Shown: positions 16,737 to 26,585, counted from the first letter of the stretch. The stretch is DNA of 64,000 nucleotides from an archaeon (GCA_024399275.1 JAKSHS010000002.1:1-64000); one strand, 5' to 3'. A program made the numbers and translations. The notes: generated by a model from the sequence alone, not told the origin.

Positions 16737-17816
16737 ATGGTAAGCAATTTCTTGGTTCTTGAAGATGGGACGGTGCTAAAAGGAGAATCATTCGGGTATG
16801 AGGGTGATTCCTATGGAGAAGTTGTTTTTACCACAGACATGACTGGTTATCAAGAAACTTTAACTGATCCTTCACATTGTGGGCATTTACTTGTTTTTGC
16901 ATATCCCCTCATTGGAAATTATGGTGTAAATGAGAGATTTAACCAATCAGATAGCGTACATGTGAGAGGAGTCGTAGTAAAAGAGTACTGTAAAAACCCC
17001 TCTGTTGCGTATGGAGGAATGCCGTTGTCTCAGTTTCTAATTAACCACAAAGTTCCAGCTATTTCCGGTATTGATACAAGGGAACTGGTTATTAAGATTC
17101 GTAATAATGGAACGATGAAAGGGGCTATTGTGTTCAATGAGAACGAAATAGACAATATAATCATCAAGCTTAGAACGATGGCAGATGTAAATAACGAGAA
17201 TCTTGTAGCTGAGGTTTCAACCAAAGAGATATACGAAGTTGACTCAAAAAAGGATGTTACTATTGGGATAATTGATTGTGGTGTAACACGAGCACTCCTT
17301 AATGATGTAAAAAATAGAGCCAACATTGTAGTTTTTCCATATGACACCCCAATAATGGCTATCACGCGTGCGGGGATTGATGGTATTGTTGTGACAAATG
17401 GACCAGGGAATCCTGCCAACCCTAGTGTGACAAATACAGTTGTAAAAACTATCAGGGAACTGTCCGAAAAAATGCCAATTCTGGGAATAAGTTTTGGTGG
17501 ACAGGTTGTAGCAATTGCATTTGGGGCAGTGACTCACAAGTTGAAGTTTGGGCATAGAGGCTCGAATCAACCTATCCGTTTTGGAAATAGAATTTACATA
17601 ACCTCACAAAATCATAGCTATACTATCGATGAATCAGGTGTTGAAGGTACAGAATTGGAAGTTAGTGAAATTAACATTAATGATGGATCTATAGAAGGGA
17701 TTAGACACAAATCACTTCCAATATTTGGAACTGAGTACATCACGGATGAATTTCCTGGCGATAAAAAATATTTGTTTGATGTATTCGTCGAGAGAATTAG
17801 GGGTGCGGTGCAATGA
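16737..17816 (+). CDS. carA: Carbamoyl-phosphate synthase small subunit with a dead glutaminase site
   Basis: A 359-residue CarA: N-terminal domain 'LVLEDGTVLKGESFG', 'TDMTGYQETLTDPS', then a class I amidotransferase domain with 'VVTNGPGNP' and 'ITSQNHSYTID'. The nucleophile motif G-I-C-L-G-H-Q reads G-I-S-F-G-G-Q, so residue 252 is Ser (codon AGT, 17490-17492). The catalytic His-Pro-Glu region reads I-T-D, giving Ile335 and Asp337. All three catalytic residues are therefore lost while the fold is kept. Mammalian CPS I also has Ser at the Cys position and uses ammonia, and the E. coli Cys-to-Ser mutant keeps ammonia-dependent activity. The synthase is thus probably ammonia-only, with this subunit kept for structure. 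The stop overlaps carB by ATGA. Confidence 0.95.
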   Translation: MVSNFLVLEDGTVLKGESFGYEGDSYGEVVFTTDMTGYQETLTDPSHCGHLLVFAYPLIGNYGVNERFNQSDSVHVRGVVVKEYCKNPSVAYGGMPLSQFLINHKVPAISGIDTRELVIKIRNNGTMKGAIVFNENEIDNIIIKLRTMADVNNENLVAEVSTKEIYEVDSKKDVTIGIIDCGVTRALLNDVKNRANIVVFPYDTPIMAITRAGIDGIVVTNGPGNPANPSVTNTVVKTIRELSEKMPILGISFGGQVVAIAFGAVTHKLKFGHRGSNQPIRFGNRIYITSQNHSYTIDESGVEGTELEVSEININDGSIEGIRHKSLPIFGTEYITDEFPGDKKYLFDVFVERIRGAVQ

Positions 17817-20800
17817 GAAAGAACTATGAGAAAATTATGATCATTGGTTCAGGGCCCATTGTTATCGGACAAGCAGCAGAATTTGATTTTTCGGGATCAC
17901 AGGCATGTAAGTCAATTAAGGAAGAAGGGTACAAAACAGTTCTTGTTAACTCTAATCCGGCCACTATTCAAACGGATGCAGATATGGCGGATTCAGTTTA
18001 CATAGAGCCATTGCAAACACGCGTGATAGAGAAGATTATTGAGAAAGAAAAGGTAGACGGAATTCTTGCTGGTATGGGGGGACAAACGGCACTTAATATT
18101 TGTTCGGAATTGGCAGATGCAGGTGTACTAAAAAAGTATGGAGTAACGCTTCTCGGAACAAACCCCGATGCAATTGCAATGTCAGAAGATCGCGAACTTT
18201 TTAAGGAAGCCATGCAAAGAATTGGAGAGCCAGTTCCACTGAGTGAAAGTGCAAATTCCATTGAAGACGCGCTTAAGGCAGTGAAGATCATTGGAAAGTA
18301 TCCTGTTCTTGTTCGTCCAGCTTATACTCTTGGAGGTACTGGGGGTGGTATTGCCCACAATGAGAGTGAACTTAGAAGTATATGCGGAAGAGGCCTTGCT
18401 TATTCTCGCATTCATCAGGTTCTTATTGAAGAGTCAGTACTTGGCTGGAAAGAGTACGAGTACGAAGTTATGAGAGATAGTAACGATAATTGTATAGTTG
18501 TCTGTAATATGGAAAACATTGATGCTATGGGCATCCACACGGGAGAGAGCATTGTTTGTGCCCCGTGTCTTACACTCTCCGCCGAAGATAGTCTTCGTCT
18601 CAAAAAGTCAGCTATAAAAGTTATACGAACTCTTGGGATTGAGGGGGGATGTAATGTTCAGTTTGCATTAAATCCTTCTAATGGTGATTACCGTCTTATT
18701 GAAGTTAATCCACGTGTGTCAAGATCGTCAGCACTAGCGTCTAAGGCTACTGGATTTCCAATAGCTCGTATATCAGCAAAGATTGCCCTTGGATATACTT
18801 TGGATGAGATTCTTAATAAGGTTACGGGGACCACATCTGCAGCATTTGAACCTTCGATAGACTATATCGTCACCAAAATACCTCGATGGCCTTTTGACAA
18901 GTTTCGTACAGTTGACAGACATCTTGGAACACAAATGAAATCTACCGGGGAGACAATGTCTATCGGGCGAACTTTTGAGGAATCTATTCTTAAAGGAATA
19001 AGATCGCTTGAGATAGGTAGCGTATATTTTGACGAACTTAACATATCTGATAATGAAATTAAAGACGAGCTAATACACGCAACTGATAAACGTATTTTTG
19101 TTGTGGCTGAAGCGTTGAGAAGGGGGATGTCTCCGGACGTAATAGCAAAACATGCGTGTTGGGATATCTTTTTTGTATACAAGATTAAGAACATTATTGA
19201 TATGGAAAATAGAATTAGAAAAGAAGAGTTGACACCTTGCCTTATTAAAGAAGCGAAGAAGATGGGATTTGCAGATGCGACAATTGCTTCGTTTATTGGA
19301 AAAGAAGAGAGATACGTTCGTGAAATTAGAAAACTACATGGGATTATTCCGACTTATAAGGCAGTTGATACATGTGCGGCTGAATTTAAGGCAAAGACAC
19401 CTTATTTCTACTCAACATATGAAGATACGTGTGAATTAGTCAGTAACAAGGAAAAAAAGTCAGTTGTTATTATAGGTGGAGGGCCTATTCGTATAGGCCA
19501 GGGCATAGAATTTGATTGCTGTTGTGTCCATAGTGTTATGGCGCTTCAGGCGGCCGACGTAGAAGCAATTGTTATCAATAATAATCCTGAGACAGTGTCT
19601 ACGGATTTTGATATTGCGAATAAATTATACTTTGAGCCTTTAACTTTTGAGGACGTTCTCAATGTCATTGAAAAAGAGAATGCTGATGGGGTGATTGTTC
19701 AATTTGGTGGACAAACAAGTGTGAATCTTGCTGTTGACTTGAAGATTGCATTGAGAGATACTAAGACGAAAATTCTTGGAACAGATCCGGATATGATAGA
19801 CATCGCAGAAGATAGAAGGAAGTTTTCTAAACTTATGAGTAATCTTAGTATCAGACAGCCAGAATCTGGGACTGGATACTCTCTTGAGGAGATTAGTAAA
19901 ATAATAGAGAGAATAGGTTATCCCGTTCTTGTACGACCCTCGTATGTTCTCGGTGGGCGCGGAATGGAGATTCTTTACTCTACTGAAGAACTTAGGTATT
20001 ATGTTGATACGGCAGTTAAGGTCTCAAGAAATCATCCGATTCTCATTGACAAATATCTTGCTAAGGCTGTTGAATTGGATGTAGATGTTATTGCTGATGG
20101 AAAAGACGTTTATGTGGGGGGGATAATGGAGCATGTAGAGTATGCGGGCGTCCATTCAGGTGATGCGACAATGGTCTTGCCGCCATTTACTCTAAGTAAA
20201 GAGACCCTTGAGGATGTTATTTCCATATCAAAAAAGACGGCGTTAGCGCTTAAGATTAAAGGGTTAATGAATCTTCAATTAGCTGTCGTTAATAAAAAAG
20301 ATGTTTATATGATAGAAGCTAACCCCAGAGCATCTCGTACAGTACCTTTTATATCTAAATCTACCGGGGTACCACTTGCTAAGATAGGTACGCAGATTAT
20401 GCTTGGAAAAACCTTTAGAGATTTAGGAATCGAGTGTATGTATCGCACAATTGATCATTATGCCATAAAGGTGCCAGTCTTTCCATTTTTGAAGCTCCCT
20501 GGAGTAGATTCAGTACTCACACCAGAGATGAAATCTACTGGTGAAGTTATGGGTATAGACAAAAATTTTGGTTTGGCATGTCATAAAGCATATGTTGCGG
20601 CGGGAAATAATCTTCCGGTGAAAGGGGGGGTGTATATTACCGTCAGTGATCAAGATAAGGAAAACGTAATTGCTTCAGCAAGAGAACTATATAGAATGGG
20701 TTTTGAAATTTATGCGACAAAGGGAACATCTACATTTCTTAGAAAGCATGGAGTTCCGGCGACTACAGTATTCAGGCTCAGTGAGAATATGATACCCAAT

Positions 20801-21034
20801 GCGGTAGGCCTTATGAGATCTGGAAAAATCAATATGGTTATCAATACGCCTTCATTTAAATCAGGTGCTGTAAGAGATGGATATCAATTGCGCCGTCTAG
20901 CGGTTGAGCTTGAAATACCGTTTTTAACTACCACGAATGGAGCTAATGCAACTGTGGCTGCGATTAAATCCGCAGTCGGCGAGGAGTTTAATGTTCTCCC
21001 GATGAAAGATTATCATACGCCTTGGAACTTATGA
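17813..21034 (+). CDS. carB: Carbamoyl-phosphate synthase large subunit
   Basis: A 1073-residue enzyme with two ATP-grasp halves. The first has 'GSGPIVIGQAAEFDFSGSQA' and 'ARPAYTLGGTGGG'-like 'VRPAYTLGGTGGGI'; the second has 'GGGPIRIGQGIEFDCCCVH' and 'VRPSYVLGGRGMEI'. The C-terminal MGS-like allosteric domain is present (from about residue 930, ending near 'TTNGANATVAAI'). It makes carbamoyl phosphate for pyrimidine and arginine synthesis. The start overlaps the carA stop by four bases. Length is standard. Because CarA lacks the glutaminase triad, ammonia must reach the first ATP-grasp site directly or through an unused tunnel. Confidence 0.97.
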   Translation: MRKNYEKIMIIGSGPIVIGQAAEFDFSGSQACKSIKEEGYKTVLVNSNPATIQTDADMADSVYIEPLQTRVIEKIIEKEKVDGILAGMGGQTALNICSELADAGVLKKYGVTLLGTNPDAIAMSEDRELFKEAMQRIGEPVPLSESANSIEDALKAVKIIGKYPVLVRPAYTLGGTGGGIAHNESELRSICGRGLAYSRIHQVLIEESVLGWKEYEYEVMRDSNDNCIVVCNMENIDAMGIHTGESIVCAPCLTLSAEDSLRLKKSAIKVIRTLGIEGGCNVQFALNPSNGDYRLIEVNPRVSRSSALASKATGFPIARISAKIALGYTLDEILNKVTGTTSAAFEPSIDYIVTKIPRWPFDKFRTVDRHLGTQMKSTGETMSIGRTFEESILKGIRSLEIGSVYFDELNISDNEIKDELIHATDKRIFVVAEALRRGMSPDVIAKHACWDIFFVYKIKNIIDMENRIRKEELTPCLIKEAKKMGFADATIASFIGKEERYVREIRKLHGIIPTYKAVDTCAAEFKAKTPYFYSTYEDTCELVSNKEKKSVVIIGGGPIRIGQGIEFDCCCVHSVMALQAADVEAIVINNNPETVSTDFDIANKLYFEPLTFEDVLNVIEKENADGVIVQFGGQTSVNLAVDLKIALRDTKTKILGTDPDMIDIAEDRRKFSKLMSNLSIRQPESGTGYSLEEISKIIERIGYPVLVRPSYVLGGRGMEILYSTEELRYYVDTAVKVSRNHPILIDKYLAKAVELDVDVIADGKDVYVGGIMEHVEYAGVHSGDATMVLPPFTLSKETLEDVISISKKTALALKIKGLMNLQLAVVNKKDVYMIEANPRASRTVPFISKSTGVPLAKIGTQIMLGKTFRDLGIECMYRTIDHYAIKVPVFPFLKLPGVDSVLTPEMKSTGEVMGIDKNFGLACHKAYVAAGNNLPVKGGVYITVSDQDKENVIASARELYRMGFEIYATKGTSTFLRKHGVPATTVFRLSENMIPNAVGLMRSGKINMVINTPSFKSGAVRDGYQLRRLAVELEIPFLTTTNGANATVAAIKSAVGEEFNVLPMKDYHTPWNL

Positions 21035-22261
21035 GTGGGCCTATGGTTTATACAAAATTTCCTTTTACTGTAACTGTGGACATTTTATGACGTAAGTCAG
21101 CAAGATGATTATGGTGAAATATATCCACATATGAGCATTGGTAGTAGAGATTGCCCTTCCAATTCTGAGACATTAATTGTGAACTGCTTGATGATGTGGC
21201 TCCTTCTCTTTTGTAGCCTTTGTTGTAAATGATACATTGTAATCTCTTTCGGGAAGTGGGTTTTGCTCTCTAGCACGCGTGCTTTCATAGATGATTTCTT
21301 AAAAACTTTCTACTCGTAGTTGAGTTTAGGATGTTGCACGACATGAGTTTGAGAGTAACGAACGAGTTATTTGTATTCAAAGAAAAGTTCTGGTATTTCT
21401 AGTTCCTAATTGACCATAATTATTGAAACTTATTTCGTCACTGGATGTTGTTGTAACACTTACACTATGACCGAAAGATGACAAAATTATTGTAAAGGCG
21501 ACGGCTAGTGTAAGAATTTTAATCTTCATCTTCGACGTGCCTCTAGTGTATAACCAGGATGTGAAGCACATTTATTCGAGTCATGATCAAATGTCTGAAT
21601 TATATCGTGATCTATAGGAGGAAGATGAAGATATTCATAATACAACAATTGGAATTGGTAGTGCGTTTATAGTAGAGAAAAGATCGTGGATTTTGCAGGG
21701 TTATTGTTCGTTATTTTGTTGATTATAGTTGCAATCACATTGAAAAAGAGTCGATATTTTAGAATTGAGGCCGCTATGGATTTTTCAATTGGATAAAATA
21801 TTTCCAGTATAGGCTTCGCAGGGTATATTATGAGATGAGAAATTAAACATTTGTATGAAGTCAAACTCGCGTTATGTGATTATGTGTAGCTGAGTAAAGT
21901 TTGCATGACTCTAATTTTGTAATTAATATGATGTCAGAGCTCTACGATGGTGGCTACAAGTGGCGCTATGCTTATTGTATTTGCTAGAAACCAGTGTTTC
22001 AAGATATTCTATATTAGGGCGCAGATTGTTGGTTAGTTTGAACTTATGGACATTGCAGATTTCTTTGTTATTAAATTTGTTGTAACGGCCCCGCTGATTC
22101 TTCTAAAATTATTTTGAATTTGCCTTTCGCATGAGCTATTTTCATTTATGATTTAAATTTTATTTATGAAGATGCTAAGCAGGCAGGGTCTTCTTTTTGT
22201 TCATCTGATTTGTCTTGTTTCTTGTTAATGTTCTAACAGTGGAAATTGATATTCCTAAGTT
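21035..22261. other. Gene-poor 1.2-kb region
   Basis: Both strands are rich in stops. Apart from one weak small exported-peptide candidate at 21377-21529, no coherent coding frame, tRNA or strong hairpin was seen. It could hold decayed genes or unrecognised RNAs. Confidence 0.5.
21377..21529 (-). CDS. Possible small secreted peptide or remnant of a surface protein
   Basis: A 50-codon frame from an ATG at 21529. It begins with a plausible signal peptide (MKIKILTLAVAFTIILSS, then 'FGHSVSV') followed by a short Ser/Thr/Asn-rich stretch and a stop. The ribosome site is weak (AGAGG about a dozen bases upstream). No homologous continuation was found after the stop. It may be a truncated cell-surface protein gene. 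Confidence 0.25.
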   Translation of the reverse strand: MKIKILTLAVAFTIILSSFGHSVSVTTTSSDEISFNNYGQLGTRNTRTFL

Positions 22262-24979
22262 TCAGCAAGCAAAATAACCAAATGTTCGGAGCATATGTTT
22301 TTTAATCAAATGGGAGCAAGAGAGAAACACACATGCGATAAATGGCATCCAGACGAGTGACCATAAGGGTATTTTTAATCCTTCGATTCCTGCGATGCTT
22401 GTCCATATGGGTTCGATGAATGGAAGTGTTGTTCCAATTATTAATGCAATGATTGTAGCGATAATCAAAATCTTCGACGGCTGACTCTGGGAGAATGGTC
22501 TTTTGTTGGTACGTACGATATGAATAACCCATACTTGTATCCAGTATTGCTCGATACACCAGAAAGATTGAAACATTGTCTCGAATGGAGTGTTTCTTAT
22601 ATTTACATTGTCGAAAATCATTGCGACACCGCTAATAGCCTCATTAGTTTGGATAGAGGTTGCTGTAAATAATATGAAAATTATGAACATCCATGTCATA
22701 ATGTCTGTTAATAAGTATAGCGGCCCGTAGTGAAAAATAATATTTTTAATGTTAACAATATCCCACTTGCATGGTTTTCTGACAAATTCGTCTTCAACAT
22801 TGTCCCATGGTATAGCAATACATGCAAGATCATTTATTAAATTGAAGACAAGAATCATCATTGCACCCATTGGACTGAAATCGAATATGAGAGTTGCAAA
22901 AATTAGAGAAAGCATATAACCAAAGTTGGTGGATCCAATCATTTTTATATATTTGATTGTGTTTGCGTGCACCTTTCTCCCTTCTATGGCTCCATCCTTA
23001 AGGATATTGAGGTCTTTCTCTAGAAGGATCATTTGAGCCGTATCTCTTGCAATGTCCGTGCCTGTGTCAACGGAAATGCTAATATCAGAATTTTTCATGG
23101 CCACTACATCGTTGATTCCGTCACCCATAAGCCCTACTGTGTGTCCATTTGCACGAAGGGCCTGTACGATACGGGATTTGTTATTAGGCGTGAGTCTAAC
23201 AAAAATATCGAATTTTTCTACGGTATCGCTTAGCTCTTCATCAGACATTCTGTCAATACTTGGGCCTAAAATAACATCGCTAGCTGATATGCCTATCTCA
23301 TTCGTAACATAACGGGCAACGTATTCATTGTCTCCAGTAAGAACTTTAGTAGTGATACCATATTTTTTCATGTCTGCAATGGCATTTTTGGCCGTATTTT
23401 TTATAGGATCAGAAAATACGACAAAACCAGCATAGATAAGCTCTGACTCGTCGTCTTTTGTGAATTCCTTTTTTGTACCTGGAAAGTATCTGTAACCGAC
23501 ACCGAGAACACGCATTCCTTTCTCACTATACCACTCAACAAGCCCCATGATACCATTACGTGTTTTATCGTCGAGGACTTTGATTTCTCTATTCTCATCT
23601 AAATAACCCGTTGAAATTGAAAGCATTTCAGGTGGTGCTCCCTTAGTGATCATTATATTGACTCTGTCATCTTGTTTGACAATAACAGTTGCCCTCCTTC
23701 TAAAGAAATCAAACGGAATGTCCGCAACATATGGATACATTTCTAACTCATTTGTGAGCGCGCGTTCTTCGGCATAGTCGTTGATTGCCCAATCAATTTG
23801 GTTAGTTGAAGACGTGAGATTTTTGCTGTTTAGACAAATAAAAAGACCTGCCATGTGACTATTGTTTCCGTGTATATCATTGCAGCTCATAACTGAGATT
23901 CTATTCTGAGTGAGTGTGCCAGTTTTATCAGAGCAAAGGATGTCCATAGCACCTAAATTTTGAATAGACGTCATATCTTTGATAATGACTTTTTTCTTTG
24001 ACATATCTATGGCGCCCTTTGCGAGATTGGTAGACACTATGGTTGCAAGCATTTCAGGCATGAGGCCTATAGCCAGAGTTACAGAAAAAATGAGTGCGCT
24101 TTGTATATTTTGATATGTAAAACAACTTTCGTCGACATATCCTTTAATCAACATTATTATCGTTATTATTGGAATCGTGTACGTCATTAATTTAGTAAGA
24201 ACTTTGACAATAGCTTTGTTTCCCTTATCATACGGTGTTAGGCTTTTACTTTTTGTTAATTTCTCTGTTATTAAACCGAAAACAGTATCATCACCAACGG
24301 TAACAACGATAGCTTCGGCTGAACCGCTAACGACATTAGATCCCATGAACGCCATGTTGCTGCATTCTAAAATGTATTTCTCATTGTCTACCGCCGTGTC
24401 AGTCTTTGTAACTTCACTAGATTCTCCTGTAAGAACAGATTGATCTACCTTCAAGTGATTTGACTTGATAATTCGAACGTCGGCGGGGACTGTATCTCCT
24501 GCATCGAGAATGATGATGTCTCCAACAACTAAATCAGCAGAGTCTACTTCGATTTCAACATTTTCGCGCCGGAGTGTAATAATTGTCGTAACCATATTGA
24601 TAAGTTTTGTAGCGGCATTCTCACTTCTGGTCTCTTGTATGAACACCATTGAGCCATTAATAATTATGAGTGTTACCAAAGCGTAAATATATGCCCAATT
24701 AACTTTTTCACCTTGCAAGATTGAGCATATTAACCAAAGAACACCTATAACGACTAAAGAAACAATAAAAACGTTGACGAATGCACGACGAATCCTTTTT
24801 AGGACTATATACTTGCTACGGCTAGTGATTGTATTATCACCAAACTTAATACGAGACGTTGTGACTTCTTCATTATAATGTCCTTCTGGCCTGCTATCAA
24901 GTTTGTTCATCAAAATTGTGGCGTTTGACACTGCAGCGAATTTTATTCTTTTTTCTGGATCTGACAGATCACTAGTCAC
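22262..24979 (-). CDS. mgtA: P3B-type magnesium-importing P-type ATPase
   Basis: A 905-residue pump of the MgtA/MgtB class. It shows the actuator 'VLTGESSEV', the phosphorylation loop 'CSDKTGTLTQN', nucleotide-domain 'TKGAPPEML', hinge 'LTGDNEYVARYV' and 'GLMGDGINDVVAMKNSDI'. Membrane segment 4 contains 'IGLMPEMLATIVS', as in MgtA, and the C-terminal part has six further helices. It drives Mg2+ into the cell. It is a single gene. No Mg2+-sensing riboswitch was recognised upstream. Confidence 0.93.
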   Translation of the reverse strand: MTSDLSDPEKRIKFAAVSNATILMNKLDSRPEGHYNEEVTTSRIKFGDNTITSRSKYIVLKRIRRAFVNVFIVSLVVIGVLWLICSILQGEKVNWAYIYALVTLIIINGSMVFIQETRSENAATKLINMVTTIITLRRENVEIEVDSADLVVGDIIILDAGDTVPADVRIIKSNHLKVDQSVLTGESSEVTKTDTAVDNEKYILECSNMAFMGSNVVSGSAEAIVVTVGDDTVFGLITEKLTKSKSLTPYDKGNKAIVKVLTKLMTYTIPIITIIMLIKGYVDESCFTYQNIQSALIFSVTLAIGLMPEMLATIVSTNLAKGAIDMSKKKVIIKDMTSIQNLGAMDILCSDKTGTLTQNRISVMSCNDIHGNNSHMAGLFICLNSKNLTSSTNQIDWAINDYAEERALTNELEMYPYVADIPFDFFRRRATVIVKQDDRVNIMITKGAPPEMLSISTGYLDENREIKVLDDKTRNGIMGLVEWYSEKGMRVLGVGYRYFPGTKKEFTKDDESELIYAGFVVFSDPIKNTAKNAIADMKKYGITTKVLTGDNEYVARYVTNEIGISASDVILGPSIDRMSDEELSDTVEKFDIFVRLTPNNKSRIVQALRANGHTVGLMGDGINDVVAMKNSDISISVDTGTDIARDTAQMILLEKDLNILKDGAIEGRKVHANTIKYIKMIGSTNFGYMLSLIFATLIFDFSPMGAMMILVFNLINDLACIAIPWDNVEDEFVRKPCKWDIVNIKNIIFHYGPLYLLTDIMTWMFIIFILFTATSIQTNEAISGVAMIFDNVNIRNTPFETMFQSFWCIEQYWIQVWVIHIVRTNKRPFSQSQPSKILIIATIIALIIGTTLPFIEPIWTSIAGIEGLKIPLWSLVWMPFIACVFLSCSHLIKKHMLRTFGYFAC

Positions 24980-25281
24980 TATATGGGGGACAATTCCCTT
25001 TATATTTCAAATTGGCCCGCTACACCTCTTATAAAAAACGGTTTTTTGGTTTTTGGTATTGAGGCTAGTCATTATTTCTATGTATCACGGTAAAATGTGG
25101 ATGATGTGGACAGTTATCTGCTGGGATTGTTGATGTGAAGTGGAGTTTTTAGTTGACGAGTATGGTTTGAACGCTGACGTGGATTTCTGTATGATTGCTT
25201 AATGAAGAGCTTTGGTAGTATTTGGAACTCATTTTAAGTGGCGAATTGTATTTTGGAAGACGAAAATGATGTAATTAACCA
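24980..25281. other. Intergenic region between mgtA and the DUF5685 gene
   Basis: About 300 bases. It includes 'ctttatatttc' just upstream of mgtA, but no gene, repeat or recognised RNA motif. Confidence 0.4.
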
Positions 25282-26205
25282 TTATGGGTTAGATTGTACA
25301 GTTGCTGAGAAAGCCTCGTTAATTCTTTGTTTTAGACTTAAATTCGGTGATGCGTCTCCGCAGATAATTTTATGAGACGAGAACGGTACCCCTCGGAATA
25401 TTATGTTGTCTAGTATTTCAGTGTTAGATTTTAGGTTTGAACGAAGACTGAGGTATGATTTCTGAATAGCGTTGGTAACATCACCGACTAACTCCCCGAT
25501 GGTGAAGGCATTATCGCTAATAAATTGCCTCTTGCTCTGGAAGTTAGTATTGTTTATAAGGAAGGGGTTGTACGTGTCTCTGGAAGCGTCTTCGTCAAGG
25601 TCTTCTATGGCGTCCATAATGTAAATCCAGATGCCAAGATTTTTAAATAGTTTGTAGAGCCTGTTGCTGAATTTGGCACCTAGCATAAGTGAAAAGACAT
25701 CCAGCATAGACTGCGTTGAATATGTTCCCATTATCAATGGGTCAGATTCTTTCGCAGACTCTGCTTCTATTAATTTTTTGTATCCGTCGAGAATTAGTAT
25801 GTCGTATTCTGGAAATTCAGTTTTGGCTTTGACTATAGCACGATTTAGACATAACAAAGCAAGTTTTGCTTTTAAGAGATGAGTGTTGTCTTCCTTATCG
25901 TCAATTAAGCTATTATTTATTGCCAATACAGTGTAGGCTGCTAATTCATGCATCAATTTTTCATCACAAATGCTGTGTCCAAATATGCAAAATCTAGTTT
26001 TTTTTTGTTTATGGAATAATTCGTTATTGTGAAAAATTGAGTCAAAGAAAAGAGTTGCGAAGGTCATCTCGTAATTGACTGTGAGAGTTGACATGTAACC
26101 ATATTTTTCTTTCAGATGATGACAGGTTTCACAGTAGTAATTTCTGTAAGTCACCTTTTGACTGGGTGAAAGTTCACTTTCGATTGGAATGATATATCCA
26201 AACAT
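25282..26205 (-). CDS. DUF5685 family protein with Cys and Asp-rich motifs
   Basis: A 307-residue, probably all-helical protein. The start 'MFGYIIPIESEL' and 'YYCETCHHLKEKYG' (Cys25, Cys28, His29) match the DUF5685 family, which has no known function. Further cysteines at 73 and 80 could complete a metal site. Two acidic motifs, DDKED (102-106) and 'DAIEDLDED' (198-206), sit at spacing reminiscent of isoprenoid-synthase folds; that resemblance is only suggestive. It is divergent from the cysteine-rich peptide gene and shares an 88-base promoter region with it. The TATA-like element is about 26 bases from its ATG, so the mRNA may be leaderless. Confidence 0.7.
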   Translation of the reverse strand: MFGYIIPIESELSPSQKVTYRNYYCETCHHLKEKYGYMSTLTVNYEMTFATLFFDSIFHNNELFHKQKKTRFCIFGHSICDEKLMHELAAYTVLAINNSLIDDKEDNTHLLKAKLALLCLNRAIVKAKTEFPEYDILILDGYKKLIEAESAKESDPLIMGTYSTQSMLDVFSLMLGAKFSNRLYKLFKNLGIWIYIMDAIEDLDEDASRDTYNPFLINNTNFQSKRQFISDNAFTIGELVGDVTNAIQKSYLSLRSNLKSNTEILDNIIFRGVPFSSHKIICGDASPNLSLKQRINEAFSATVQSNP

Positions 26206-26226
26206 AGATTTGCTGCCTTATGGGAA

Positions 26227-26240
26227 TATTTAATATATGG
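26227..26240. promoter_or_regulatory. Shared divergent promoter of the peptide cassette
   Basis: TATTTAATATATGG is near-symmetric and lies about 28 bases from the DUF5685 start on one side and 60 bases from the peptide start on the other. It could place transcripts in both directions: leaderless for DUF5685 and with a leader of about 34 bases for the peptide gene. Confidence 0.45.
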
Positions 26241-26293
26241 TTTTAACATGTGTGTTCGCTGTTTAGGCCTGTGCGGGCATTGGTGAGAAGCTG

Positions 26294-26554
26294 ATGGGAA
26301 AACCGAAATCCAACAAAGACCTCGCGCTGATTTATGAGGGTCAGTCGAATTCGTTTGCGAGGGTGAATTACAGGGCGCCTACTGGTCGGGAAGACTCGTG
26401 GGAGGCGAAGGCGCACACCGGTGATCCGTCTTGTTACGGGTGTTGTGGGACTAAGTGTTGCATGTCGCTCGTGGCTGTGACTGCCATTGCGGCTGTTTGC
26501 TGCTCGTATACGATGAGCCCGGATGGGTGCGCTGGGTCTTATTGGCCATTTTGA
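26294..26554 (+). CDS. Cysteine-rich 86-residue peptide, candidate RiPP precursor
   Basis: The ATG is preceded by GGTGAG with six-base spacing. Residues 1-45 are hydrophilic and leader-like. Residues 46-86 form a distinct core with eight cysteines (47, 50, 51, 55, 56, 69, 70, 79) in the pattern C-x2-CC-x3-CC-x12-CC-x8-C, a hydrophobic stretch 'MSLVAVTAIAAV' and the end 'GSYWPF'. A radical SAM/SPASM gene starts 31 bases downstream. G+C is about 55% by hand count (149 of 270 bases around the gene), far above its neighbours. The hydrophobic stretch could also be a membrane helix, so a small membrane metal-binding protein is an alternative. I do not recognise a named family; the precursor role is inferred from context. 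Confidence 0.6.
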   Translation: MGKPKSNKDLALIYEGQSNSFARVNYRAPTGREDSWEAKAHTGDPSCYGCCGTKCCMSLVAVTAIAAVCCSYTMSPDGCAGSYWPF

Positions 26555-26585
26555 TTGGCCGTGTGTTTTCTGACTGGGTGCGGAG

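Noticed and set aside
21667-21864. 65-codon minus-strand frame in the gene-poor region
   Set aside because: No ribosome site, no recognisable motif and A+T-driven composition (Ile, Asn, Lys).
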